Made by a program: the position numbers and the translations under genes. Shown here piece after piece: positions 28,401 to 40,423 of a DNA stretch of 64,000 nt; position 1 is the stretch's first letter, and each line of letters begins with the position of its first letter. The stretch covers positions 38,518,302 through 38,582,301 of the forward strand of contig NC_088717.1 of assembly GCF_963576615.1 (NCBI RefSeq), read 5' to 3'. The notes beneath the pieces were generated by a model, which ran no database searches, was not told the DNA's origin, and saw nothing but the letters and a program-made list of their open reading frames with translations. This DNA is from Watersipora subatra. Taxonomy: Eukaryota > Bryozoa > Gymnolaemata > Cheilostomatida > Watersiporidae.

Positions 28401-31400
28401 AAATATTACAATACGTTCTCTCACATAGCTTTCACTATTAATACATTGTAAAGTATTATGAGAATTTCTATATAAGTTGTAGAACACTCTCTCAATCCAT
28501 ATATATATATTTCTCAAAGTTGGTCTTCTGTCGTCCTTCGGTATGCCCAGCAATAGCTATTAAAATTTTGGAATTAAACTTCCACGTTTGAATAGATTAG
28601 AACTCGCGATGAATGCATCCAATGATGCTACCATATTCCCTAAATCTTATACACACGATAACTATTTTAGCATTGCACCCACGCGGTACGAGGTCTCTGT
28701 TAAGAAATATTTTAGAATTTAAGTATATGCAAAGCGATGCTTCTTCTTCTTTTTTGTAAGGAAAAATTTGTTCCACCCTATATATCAACAATAATTTATG
28801 TTGAACTTAAAAGTTGGTCATTTGTGTACCGATCATATATGTTATTAAAAGATATACGTCGCTAAATTTGCTATGGCGAGTTATCCGTATTCGTTATTTG
28901 GTATATCCGGTATCCGTTAAAATAAAAACGATTCGCAAACGGATAAATCATAAATTTTTTGTTGAAAGTTTGAAGTTTACTAAAATACATACTAAAGCTT
29001 TCTTCAAATATGCCTTTAGTAAACTACATTCATATAAGTTAAACTCAGCGTTTATGTTACACACCTGTCTCGAAGGTAAGAACTTCCCACGTAGTACATT
29101 GTAATGTTATATATGTAAATGTTGGTACTTTCCAATCATTGTTATTAATATTAACTTTTTATCTAACTATTTTTTGCAAGCATAGTTGTACTAAAATTTC
29201 ATTTACAAAATACTACAATGTTCTGTCATATTTAAAAAAAAAATTTGTTAGATACATGAATTCTCAGAAGTTACACACTAATTCCTTCAAAGAAGAACCT
29301 GTAATGATTCATCAGAGGAAAGAGAAAAAGACTTAGAAAAGACCGGATGAGAAAAGTCGATGATAGAGCTCTGGAAAGGGAACAGCAAAAAAATGAAAGC
29401 TCAGCAAAAGCCAAAAAAAGGACAACACGACTTCGAGCGTCACCGGCAGATCAGGAGCGTCAACTAAGAGAAACAAATGACCGAGAAAGCTTGCAGCAAA
29501 AGACTCCCAAAGACAAGCGCGTGATCGAGAGAGGATTGAAACTGTAAGATCTTTGGAAACAGGCAAACAGCATAAACAGAGGCAAGCATGTGAGAAATAT
29601 AGAATTGCTGAAAGAAGATGTACATCTTGGCAAAAAAAGTTAAATGCAGCATTTTTTTTATGGCTGTTCCTTTAACTACGGGAGTATTCCTTTTTGCTCG
29701 ATAGGAAATATGAATAGAAATAAAATTTGTCACCACTGTCACACACTCAAGTGGAAAGACAAAACTCCAGGTATGTGTTGCGCTAATGGAAAAGTAAAAA
29801 TACCAGTAATTATTGCTGAACCCCTTGAACCATTGAGAAGTTTCAGGCTTGGAGATAGTGCATATTCTTGCTACTTTATTTCTAATATTCGCAGATATAA
29901 CAATTGTGTTCAGATTACATCTTTTGGAGCTTTGAGAGAATTTTGTGAGCAAGGTTTTATGCACACTTTTAAAGTATAACGACAGAGTTATCATATGCAT
30001 GAACCACTTTTGCAACCTGAAAATGAAAACCACAAGTTTTTGCAAATTTTTTTCATGGGCAATTTTGATGATGAAGTGAATCAACGATGTTAACTTGTCT
30101 CAGGTGTCAGTCGTAGCATTGTACAGGATTTGCAAAACATTTTTCACCATTACAACAACTACGTTCAGGAATTTAAACTACCAATGGAAAATCTAACAGA
30201 TGACGATTTAAAAATCGTAATTCGTGCAGAAAGGCGACCAGCTGGAGGACATGATCGGATGTATAATGCACCCGAATTAAACGAACCAGCCATTGTTCTT
30301 GTAAAACAGGACTTTGATAAGAAAGATATCGTGATAAACAAGTGACAATCAAGACTTACATGAGTTCCTGAAACGCATATATTTTACGATGCACTGCAGT
30401 ACCCAATAATATACTGACAAGGACAAGATGGATATCATCTTACAATTAGGCAAGTGGACTCAAACACAGGAAATGAAATACAAAAGAAGACAATATCTGC
30501 CATGGATTTTTATGCTTTTAGGATATTGATACAAAACACAGGATCAGGCCACTTACACAGATGCAGACGCCTGCTCCATCAATTTTTGACAGACACGTAC
30601 TCAAAAATTGAAAGTGAAAGATGGTCTTATATTAGACATAACCACAAGAAGCTTAGAGCTCACAGCTACATTTACTTAAAAGACGCTATGCTAAGTGATG
30701 ATGAACAGAACATCGGCCAATTGGTCATTATTTTTTTCTTCCTCTACTAGTAACCCTCAATACATGCATGAGTATGTCCAGGATGCTATGACCTATGTCA
30801 GACAAATTGGAAAGCCATATCTCTTTATAACATTAACGCGCAATCCAAAATGGACGGATATAAAAGAAGCTTTCATAGATGGACAAACAGCTCATGACAG
30901 ACATGACTTTGTAGCCAGAGTGTTTGGACTAAAAGTAAAACTACTGCTTAACTTCCTAACCAAAAGAAATTTTTTAGAGATGCTCAATGTTTCCTTTATT
31001 CAATTGAATGACAAAACAAGGTCTGCCTCATTGTCATCTTCTTCTATGGCTGGTAGAAAAAATATGCTCATTTCAGATTGACTCAATAATGTTCGCAGAA
31101 ATTCTAAATGAAGAAGAGGTCTCAACTCTGTACAGCATCGTTACTAAGCAAATGGTACATGGACCATGTGGCAACCTCAATCACATTTCTTTCTGTATGA
31201 AAGATGGAAAATGCACCAAACAATACCCGCAAGAACTTATTCTTGACACTCTGACTGCTGATCATGGATATCCACGGTATAAAAGACGAATGCCAGACTT
31301 GGGATAAAATTTTGCAAGAATTCAACACAGTAGCACAGAAATAGAAATTGACTACAGATGGATTGTGCCATACTGCCCTCTTCTATCAAGAATTTTTAAC

Positions 31401-34400
31401 ACCCATCTGAATGTGGAATATTCTCATTCGGTTAAATTGATCAAGTACATTTGCAAGTACATTCATAAAGGTAGTAATCAAGCAGCTTTTGTAATAGAAG
31501 ATGATTGGGATGAGGTGATTACCTTTTAAACTGGTAGATATATTTCCAACAATAAGGCTGTTTGGAAAATTTTAGGTTTGCCAATTTATAAGAGACATTC
31601 TGCAGTAACACACCTTAGCGTACATCTGGAAAATGGACAGCGGGTAAACTTCAATGAGGACAACATTGAACAATGTGCACAGGAACCACAAAGGACTACT
31701 TTAACAGAATTTTTCAAAGCATGCAAAAACTATGAGTTTGCTTGAAATCTGCTATATCATCAAATGCCTACTTACTACACGTGGACAGCAGAAAAAAGCG
31801 GCAATCTAAAACACAAGGAAAGGTTGTTGGAAACTGGCCTCACATATGCGCATCAGAAACGCTGGAAAGAGTATATACCGTTCATCCAACAAACATAGAG
31901 TGCGTTCACTTGCGCATTTTACTACACAAAGTTACGAGACCTACTTCATTTCATACAGCTTCGAACTGTCAACGAAATCGTTTGTTCAAAATTTAATGAG
32001 GGATGTCCCAAACGACAATGGCACAGCACTCTTCAGGAAGCTTTAGTTTCAGGTTCACTCTCTCTGTTGCGTAAACTTTTTGTTGTTATTCTTATTTCCT
32101 GCAATGCGACTGTTTCTAAACAACTGTGGCAATGGTGGCTTTACCATAGAGAAAGCATGATTAAAGATGTATGTCGACATTTGAATCAACTTCAATTGCA
32201 GATTTCTTTATATTTTAAATAAAAATTTTTTAACAAAGCTTTGATTTTGTTAGAATACAAAGTCATTAGCACTTCCAATAAGAGACTAGAGGAACTCAGA
32301 TTCACATTGCCATGCAAGGATTTAGACTTGCTTCCACAGACAGAGTTGCTACGAGAAACCAACTATGACATAGCAAGTTTAGCTAGATTTGTTAGCAGCA
32401 CAGTACCAAAACTTACATTTGATCAGTCTTTAGTTTATGGAAAAGTTTTAGAAGCTGGGGATGATGAGCATGAAGCAATATTTTTCTTGGATGCCCCCAA
32501 TTGAACAGGTTAAACTTTCTTGCTTTATCTTTTGCTTGCTAAAATTAGATCTAACTGACAAGTTGCACTGGCAGTCGCATCTTCAGGTATAGCCGCTACG
32601 TTGCTGAAAGGTGAAAGAACGCCTCATTCCATATTTAAACCACTATTGAATATAGGACACCTGGAGACTCCTGTTTGCAACATCTGTAACGGTACTGCAT
32701 TGACAATTTTAATACAGACCACAAAACTAATTGTTTGGGATATATGCACCATGGCACATAAAGCAACATTTGAAGCTCTGAACATTTATAAAACTGACAA
32801 AATTATGGGTGGTGTATGTGTACTTCTTGCTGGCAATTTTCATAAAAATCTACCGGTCATACCTAGATGAACTCTAGATGATGAACTTAAAGCGTGCTCA
32901 AAGGATTCTTATACATGACACTGTGTATAAGTGTGTAAACTAACGACAAATATGAGGGTGCATCTGTGATGGGATGACGCTTCACTTTGGGAGAATTTTC
33001 TGCACAACTTTTAAATATCGGTGATGGAAAGCTACCAGTTAATAATGGGCCAATCTTTCTTTCTAAAAACTTCGGATTGATTGTAGACACAAGACAACTG
33101 ACTCTACAAAGTTTACTCCAGTATTCAGGAAAACTATCTTCAGCAGCAATGTCTGAAAAAAAGTGTAATTCTGGCACCTAAAATGGCACTGTTGACCACA
33201 TAAATCAACTACTTGCGCAACTTCTGGAACTATGACTTCATTCCTTAGTATAAACCGTGTTGTCGAAGAGAATGACTCTGTCAATTATTGAACAGAATTC
33301 TTAAACTACTTACAGCCAGCCAGTATGTCACCTCATAATTTTCAACTACGCGTTGGTGCCTTAGTTATGCTTCTTCAAATTTGGATTTACCCAGATGTTG
33401 TAATGGAACAAGAATGAGCATCAAAAATCTATCGCCAAATCTTGTTTTTGCTACAGTGCTTACTAGAGCTGCAATGGGTGAAAAAGTTTTTATTCCTAGG
33501 ATACCACTAATTCCCGCAAATGTGTCGTTTCAATTTAAATGCGTTTAATTTCTTGTTCGACTTTCATTTGCATTGACTATCAATAAATCCCAAGGTCAAT
33601 TAATAAAATTTGTCAGCATTCAATTCTTAACACTTTGCGTTGTAAATGGACCGTTGTATGCTGCGCTATCCCGAGTAAGCAATAAAAATGGCCTATACAT
33701 TCTCTTGCCGTTAGGCCAGACAAAGAATGTCGTTTACCCTCGTGCGCTTTAGTGATATTCTAGCGGTATGCCCAAAATACTTTCAACGATATCTTCTACA
33801 GCAGCAATAACCTGTCATTGTTATTGTCATTCATTTGATGTACTCATGTTTTTTGTTTTATTCATTTTGTATTCAAGATTTTTTGTTTTTTCTTTTTTTA
33901 TACCATATTTCTATCAATACATATTTTTTGCAATAATTGTAGTAGAACAGACTTTATTTAACCATTGCTTGCTAACTATTTCAAGTTTAAACACCTTTAC
34001 TGGTGTCTTATTACTTGTGTAAATTATTTGGATCTGCACAAAATGCCCTTTTCATGAAATGTTTTAAAGATTCATCTATTTCCATTGTCATGTAATAAAC
34101 CTTGTGTAAAACAATCAAATTCTTGAGATATTAGATCTTGTATACATTTTCAATGATTCATATGCCTACTGGGAAGCTCACCATCTTAAAAATGGGTAAT
34201 GCACCATTTGTCTATATATCTTGGGTGATGTGGAAATGACTTACATTATATCCACAAATATTCAAATCTATAAGTCAACAGCATCATGTAAGGTAAAATA
34301 CTAAATGCTGTATGTGTTACATAACATTAATTTTTTTGTGCAAAAACTTTTATTTTTGAGCAACGCCGGGTATTTAGTTAGTAATTGTTATATTAATATA

Positions 34401-37333
34401 TATATTAAATATATAATTTTATTGCCAATAAGTTCATTTAAAATAGAAATATTTTTCAAATGATACCATAAAACAATAATAAAACACCTGACGACAACTA
34501 ACAGTTAGCCACTGAAATCATATAACTAGTTTGACAAATAATGTTTACAACACTTTTCTCTGCTAAATTAACTAAATTAACTTGTGACATATCTTAAAGC
34601 CAACTTATAATCAATGTGTGTACTATAAATAATATGGCAAAATATAGACTGATAATAACATATATAGACAATTTTTTTGAAACGATAATTTAAAGTATAA
34701 AGTAATGTAAAACTGGTTGAAATGGTTGTTTTCTAGTCTTGAAACAGATCAAAAGTATTCAAATTACTGTGGCATCGTTTTTAGTTTCTAACAGTTTACT
34801 TGGCGAGCTGCCTTTTAGAATGGACTGTGGTCCACATGTGGCATTGGGCTGTAGTTCAAAAGTCAATGCTACATACATGTGTTTACAGACTATTGTTACT
34901 AAGAACACTTTGACAAAAGAGAGGAGGTGTACTATTGCTACAAGGAATGATTTGGGTGAGGCTACTAGCAAATCTATTAGCAAATATCACATGGTGAAGG
35001 TTGTTAAAAGTATTAAGCCAGCCATGAGAATGGGATAGAACTAGTTTTTTATTAGCAATTAGTCATCAAATGACCATCTTTTCGGCTTACTATTTTTAAT
35101 AAACAAGCACTGCTATTTTCAGTCTTAAGGCCGCTGAAAATATAGTTTTTCAATTAATATCAAAAATTAACATTGGTGCAACGACAGTAATAAAATTTTT
35201 TTAGAAACTAAAGAGCAATGACATTAATAACTTTCTTAGGTGAAGCGCGCAACTACTGGTTCCTCCAGTGCGACTCAAATTAGATGGTTTCAGTGCTCAA
35301 GGAGCACTCCTAAAATTTTGTTCTTATACGGCATGCCGAGAGAAGCATTTAAATCTGACTGACCTTCAAGTGGTCCATGTGCATGTAACGATGGCAAATG
35401 AACTTTATTGCTGACTTAATTGTAGCAAGCATCATATCATAGTCACATTTTTAAGAAGCAGTATATAACAAAAACTTACAGATGAGTAGAATTACTCCCA
35501 CAGCAGCCATGATTGGCATTATCCAGTTTTCTAGAACATCTATCATATTAGTTTTAGCCTTGTTCTGGTCAGCTTCTAGTGGCAGAGGAGGCACCGTCAT
35601 GGATCTTTGTGTTTTGTTTTTGCTAGCTAAGATAGAACCAATGCAATCCCAGATCACCAGTTTAGTTGTTTAGTTCAGACAAGAATCTCTTGTGGTGCAC
35701 AAGGGATCACTTTAGTACTGAGGCAGGACATGAAAGCAGCCTTGCTTATACTTAATATTAATCAAGCTCGTATTTTGATAGTGTTATTTCTGGTTGAGAA
35801 AAATGCAGTGTGAAGATGTGTTTACACCTGAACGATTTATTAGAGTTGCTTCCACGCTGACAAAGTCTGTTTTGCGTAAAACAAAAAAACGTTTTAAAAA
35901 CAGGTTTTTTCCAGTCCCTGACAGGAGATCGGTGAAACGCTGAATAATATGTTTTTTGTTTTTGATGGCTGTAATTGACAGAGTATGACATGAAATAGGC
36001 TACTCATATCTCTTAAAGTTAATGGCGCCAAGAATACAAGCAAATGGAATATAAATCGATGTTTTATTTCATTGGCTAAAAGGGTGGCCTATTTTGTATA
36101 ACCAAAGGATGAGTTGGTTTGATGGAAAGTCTGTTGCAAAAGTGTATTTAAATTGTAAACAGATTACAAGACATTCCTACTCAAAGTCTCGGCGTAAACA
36201 CAACTCTGGCAAATCATATTGGTGTAAACACATTTAAATAGTTAAGAAGGAAGACTGCAGTGCTGAAGCAATCAGATAAAAAATCAGTGTTTAATTTAGT
36301 ACCTTAAATGGTGTGGCAATTCTATTTGTTGACAGACAAACAAAATTATACTAGTTATATTTTAGTAAAATAAGAAGAAATGTTTAGGCTGTTAGTACTT
36401 AGCAGTTGATAAAGATTAAAAATAACTTTTTTACACTTTTTTATGTACCTTTGGCTAGCCCGCTTTTAAAGTTACTACAAAAGACTATCCAGCATTGTTC
36501 AATAGGCAGGTGAAGAGCGGGAAAAAATTGAGAGAGGGAAAGAAAAAGATGGAGAAAAAGGTGGAGAGACGAGAAAAAAGGTGAAAAGGGGAGGGGATAG
36601 GAAAAGAATGAGAGAAAGTTAAAGAAATAAAGAAAAAGAAAAACTGAGAAAGAGGGAGAGAGTCATTGAAGTCTAAAGGCCTAAATATCTATTAAATTAC
36701 ATTAGAGATTTTCAACTTTAAAGGTCCAATAAAAGATTACATGATAGTATAGTATTGTTTTTTATGCCATATTGTTATGGTCATTTGTATTTTAAGTATA
36801 GCAAGGTAGTAAAATGATGCGATCATTTTTTTGAAGTCCTTGAAATCTTGAAGTTTTAATATTGACTTTCAAACAAGATTAGAGCTACTTCATTTACATC
36901 GATATAAGATTTTGAAAATAGTAATCTTTTATAAAATGTTTTGTTGTTTCACAAACTAGGTGACTTCCATATATAGATTGCCAGGCGCAGACTATTAAAT
37001 GTAGCCTGAACATACCACAATTTAAAAAATAATCAGAAAATTCTATAAAAGTTAAATTTCAAAAGTTTTTTTAGAAGCCTTTACTTTAAAACTTTATTTT
37101 CTATACATACCAGATGATTTAGCAGAGGAGTAGATATATGTTGCTGTCTTTTTAGAAGTTTTATCTGCTATCTTGTTTGGTGATGAGAAAGACTCAACCA
37201 CCGTGAACAATTCTGTTGAATTTTCAAATGAATTAGTAGCATTCCAAGACTCATTGTGACTAACAATGACTCCTCCAACCAAGTAAACCATCACATGAAA
37301 TACAGGAGCTCTCCATGTCCATGAGTTCAACAT
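25490..37333 (-). CDS. Small single-pass type I membrane protein with basic phospho-motif tail (328 aa)
   Basis: Four exons, all GT-AG with matching phase: 37333-37111, 35626-35480, 26158-25892 and 25839-25490 (stop TAG); 987 nt in total. Residues 1-24 (MLNSWTWRAPVFHVMVYL...) look like a signal peptide. The ectodomain is short and has N-glycosylation sites (NES, NAT, NST). A transmembrane helix at about 110-133 (WIMPIMAAVGVILLI + SLLIGFAVTSW) is built precisely across the exon 2/3 junction and is followed by RRNRR, a stop-transfer signal. That reconstruction is the best support for the model. The tail is Gln/Ser-rich, then basic, with RRHSL, RRTSL and RRRSL, which fit basophilic-kinase (PKA-type) sites. 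I do not recognise the family. Intron 2 (26159-35479) contains a Helitron and a minisatellite. The start assumes that exon 1 carries the ATG; a 5' UTR exon is possible. Confidence 0.6.
26637..27368. repeat. 32-bp minisatellite with higher-order structure, about 23 copies
   Basis: Each unit carries GACAGCTAGTGAGTATGTAT and TAGGTCTAGTTT. A variant unit with AGCGAGCATTTATTAAGCC recurs at 26741 and 26997, exactly 256 bp (8 units) apart. A related variant (CGAGCATGTATTAAGCC) is at 27285, 9 units further on. Lies in intron 2 of the membrane-protein gene. Confidence 0.95.
27772..27850. repeat. GGCTC/GGCTT low-complexity tract
   Basis: About 80 bp of imperfect pentamer-like words (TCGGCTTGGCT and variants) in otherwise AT-rich sequence. 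Confidence 0.8.
28496..34381 (+). mobile_element. Decayed autonomous Helitron, near full length
   Basis: The left end TCCATATATATATATTTCTC matches the left end of the short Helitron at 57865. The right end GCAACGCCGGGTATTTAGTTAG matches the GCAACGCCGGGT...CTAG termini of the copies at 43266 and 58262. The boundaries sit between host A and T, as expected for Helitrons. The interior carries remnants of a RepHel protein in the same orientation. The terminal CTAG has decayed to TTAG. The element lies inside intron 2 of the membrane-protein gene. Confidence 0.85.
29300..33752 (+). pseudogene. Helitron RepHel (rolling-circle Rep plus Pif1-type helicase), multiply broken
   Basis: RepHel nicks and unwinds Helitron DNA for rolling-circle transposition. 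Order of recognisable pieces: basic, repetitive N-terminus (29347-29544); a Cys/His motif ICHHCHTLKWKDKTPGMCC (about 29725-29790); Helitron-like N domain (30130-30750); the HUH motif GLPHCHLLLWL (about 31019); the two-tyrosine motif KYICKYIHKGS (about 31440-31480); then helicase pieces. These include LTFDQSLVYGKVL (about 32410) with the Walker A region ending at a stop, ASSGIAATLLKGERTPHS (about 32580-32640), and a C-terminal block with INKSQGQ and ALSRVSNKNGLY (33580-33700). Many stops and frameshifts separate them. Both Tyr residues place it with canonical Helitrons. Confidence 0.85.
36510..36663 (+). repeat. Polypurine (GA-rich) tract
   Basis: About 150 bp almost free of pyrimidines on the plus strand (AGAGAGGGAAAGAAAAAGA and similar). 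Could form triplex DNA; no gene. Lies in intron 1 of the membrane-protein gene. Confidence 0.8.
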
Positions 37334-37449
37334 AACTATACTCTTCAATAATATTTTTAGTAAGACATTCTTGAGATATTTTGAATTTGCTTGTTGTATC
37401 TGTCAGCGTAAGTTAAAACAAGAGTTCTAGCAGTAACAATATTAACCAT

Positions 37450-38180
37450 TATAACAACAATAGTAGTAGTATTGCTAGTTACTGTGATAGTAAAAGTAAC
37501 ATCAGTGATAGAAGCACTAGTAGTAGAAGTAGTGGGAGTAGTAGTAGTAGTAGTAGCAGTAATAGTAGTAGTAGTAATAGTAGTAGTACTAGTACTAGTA
37601 GTAGCAGTAGCAGTAGTAGTAGTAGCTGTCATAGTCATGAAATTACTAAAAGTTGCCTTTGCATAGTGAATAGTTGTCGCTGTAATATTAGTGGTAGTAC
37701 TAATAATAGCACTATTACCATCAGTAGCAGGAGTAGTAACAGTAGTAGTATCAGTAGTAGTGATAATAGTAGCAATAGTAGTAGCAGTAGTAGTAGTAAA
37801 AGTTGTAATAGTGGTGATAGTAGCACTAATAACAGTAGTAGTAGTAGCAGTAGTAGCGGTAGTAGTAACAGCAGCAGTAGTAGTAGTACTAGTAGCAGTA
37901 AAAATAATGGCAGTAGTAATAGTAACAGTAGTAGTAGCAATAGTAGTAATAGTGGTAGTAGTAACAGTAATAGTAACAGTAATAGTAGGAATATTGATAG
38001 TAATAATAGTAGCAGTAATATTGGTAGCAGTGCAAGTAGTAATGGTAGTAGTAACAGTATTAGTGGTTATAGTAATAGTGGTAGCAATAGTAGAAATAGT
38101 AATGGTAGTAGTGGTAATACTGGTAGTAGTGGTAATACTGGTAGTAGTGGTAATACTGGTAGTAGTGGTAGTAGTACTAT
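37450..38180 (+). repeat. Imperfect (AGT)n trinucleotide array
   Basis: About 730 bp of AGT-type triplets with frequent AGC, AAT and GGT variants. It starts about 120 bp upstream of the membrane-protein gene's start codon, so it occupies that gene's promoter or 5' UTR region. Long Ser/Val/Leu/Thr-only frames in it are artefacts of the repeat. Confidence 0.95.
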
Positions 38181-38410
38181 GAGTAACACTAATACAAATA
38201 GGAACAAATGTATAAATATAGAAATTGAAGCAGTATAGCTAGTGGATTACAGCATGACACATTCATTTTTATTACACTGTTTAACAGAATTTCTATACAT
38301 TTTGAAATGGGTTCTTCGTACTTGAAACGCATTTCATTGTGCAAAGAACTTACGAACTTATTTAACATACAAGTTGTGTAAAATGTGACACAAGTTTCAC
38401 ATTTAATACA

Positions 38411-38445
38411 GCTTGTGTTAAATGTAAAACTCATTTAACACAAGT
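38411..38445. repeat. Small hairpin with TTTAACACAAG motif
   Basis: GCTTGTGTTAAATG (38411-38424) pairs with CATTTAACACAAGT (38432-38445), 13 bp, 7-base loop. Related words (AACATACAAG, GACACAAG) lie within 80 bp on the left. Confidence 0.7.
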
Positions 38446-39339
38446 CATGTTAAAACTGAAGAGCTTAGCTTGTATGAATTAATTATTAACTTTTGTACGG
38501 ACACCTCTATCACAGACGTTCAGTCTAGTGAAGCTTTGTGTAAACTCACCATAGCTGAGGAGTCATAGTAGCAGATATAGCAGCTGAACAGTATAATAGA
38601 AACTCTAGTTGTAGTTGCCACAACTGAAGAGAAAGCAGATCTGTGTAAACAGCGAAAGGTACACATAGTTGTTGGAGAGTTTATCACAGAAATTACAGGC
38701 ACTTCATAAATTGAGGCCAATAAAATAGCTCGTTCAAAAAATCAGAAAGCCCACAATTCTGCTGCCTTTCAGTTTAAAGTAACGCGTCAAAAAACTTGAA
38801 ACAAGACATTTAATGGTTGGCACTTTATCCACACTATGCCAAGTTTTCTTAACAACTTGTGATAATTTACTAAAATAACTTTTTTGATAATAAATACTAC
38901 AGAACTTTAAACCACATTCAAATTCAGGATGCAGATGCAAGACGAAACTAGACAACCTGATATACTGAAGCTGTAGTTTTGTTATGCATATTAGGGAACT
39001 CGTTCTAAGCCCTTGGAAGTAGGCCTGCATAACAATGTAAATATTACAAAACTATAAAAGTTTGTATAAACTTGATAAGAACATGATGTAATCTACAGTC
39101 GACCCATTTCCAAATTGTCTCTGTATGTCGAAGCGCTAGTGTTTTAGAGTAAACACTGTTATAGAAATATCCTGTGTATTTTTTTAATTTTATTCTACAG
39201 TTAAAAAAATGATTGTAAACTACTTCAAGTCACTGAGGTATGTATAGCATTAAAACAAATGTCTTATGTTTGTAAAGATTGAATGTTAAAATTTAAATCA
39301 TTGAAACCGGCTTTGAATGGAAATTTATCTGTTTGTGCA
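38446..39339. other. No gene recognised
   Basis: AT-rich. One exon-like segment at 38623-38550 (minus) has a good acceptor and a GTGAGT donor but no partner, so it is not called as a gene. Confidence 0.4.
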
Positions 39340-39632
39340 TTCAAACAGATAGATGTCCATTTTCCGTTTGCTCGTCCGTCTATCCATCAGCCCGTTTGTC
39401 TGTCTGCCTGCCTGTTTGTTCCAAGCTACAGCTGGAAGTTGAGAAAAAATATTTCCTCATTCAGAGCTTTAAGTTATGACATTAGGCTTGCTAGACCAGC
39501 AGTTTAACACCTGCACCTATCAGCTACCTTTTTGCATTGTGGAGTAATCATGGAGATACTTATTCTCTGTGCTTAATCGACACACCTGATAATCTCTTAC
39601 GGTACGCTGAACAGCCAGGGTACTAGTATATA
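39340..39632 (-). repeat. tRNA-related repeat copy
   Basis: Left part is GTCT/GCCT-rich. The middle on the minus strand has GATAGGTGCAGGTGTTAAAC (A-box-like). It ends CAGCCAGGGTACTAGTATA. Same family as 16855-17085. Confidence 0.5.
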
Positions 39633-40044
39633 TAAAAACTAAAGTAACATAAAGTAAAAGTAATTAAAAAAATTTTTTTGGTGCTCTGTTGTAAGGATTT
39701 CATAATGAGAGTGTAATCGAAAGGCAGAGGTAACAAGAGAGCTACGGTTGCAACTTACTACAACCTAAACTAAGAGAACTTTAAGCAAACTCAACTGAGA
39801 TGGTTTTTTATTTTTATTTCTTTTGTGTTTGCTCTATATTTTTTACAATTTTCTATTGTTTTAACTGAAAAACCCAAAATGCTTTGAAAAAAACTTCAGA
39901 CATTGTATGTTAAAATTATGTTAGTTGTTGAGTCAGCTATTTCTTTAAATTTCATATCAGAAGTCAAAAAAATTCATTATTCATACTAATCATACATTGC
40001 GGTTTGACAATTTTAGTCAAAGTATATTTGAGCTCTAATTTTTA

Positions 40045-40280
40045 CTATAATAGCAGCCGTGTCCGCATGTCTGTCTAAAGCTACGATTGGAGGCCGAGAA
40101 AAGATTGCGGCATACTGGAAGTGAACCGGCAACATTAGACTCCCCACCAGACCATTCTGCCACTTGTAGCAATCATGTGCCTTCAACGTTTTATGATTAT
40201 TTTACATATAATTATTTTTTGCACTCTATTGGCACACCTGATGATCCCTCACAGCACAATGGAGCACCAGAGTCTTAGCT
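40045..40280 (-). repeat. tRNA-related repeat copy
   Basis: Begins TTTACTATAATAGCAGCC then GTGTCCGCATGTCTGTC. The minus strand carries GAATGGTCTGGTGG and GCCGGTTCACTTCCAG, A- and B-box-like at tRNA spacing. The right end is degraded. Confidence 0.55.
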
Positions 40281-40423
40281 GATTATAAATACCAATTGAA
40301 ATTCAAGAAATTCAAACTCCATCAGGCTCCAGGCAGTTCCATTATATGGTATTGATTCTTATTTGTTATTCTTTGTTATTAGTTATATTTATTTGTAAAC
40401 ATACATGTAAATGCATTTTAATA

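Noticed and set aside
34739-35035. 99-codon plus-strand frame
   Set aside because: No recognisable family, no partner exon, and it lies just right of a decayed Helitron in AT-rich intronic DNA; chance frame cannot be excluded.
37357-38238. Several long overlapping frames of Ser, Val, Leu or Thr on both strands
   Set aside because: They are the six readings of the AGT triplet array; composition is set by the repeat, not by protein coding.
38550-38623. Minus-strand segment with CTCTTCAG acceptor and GTGAGT donor, hydrophobic reading
   Set aside because: Its end phase (0) does not fit the next exon at 37333, and no other partner was found; possibly a non-coding exon but not supportable.
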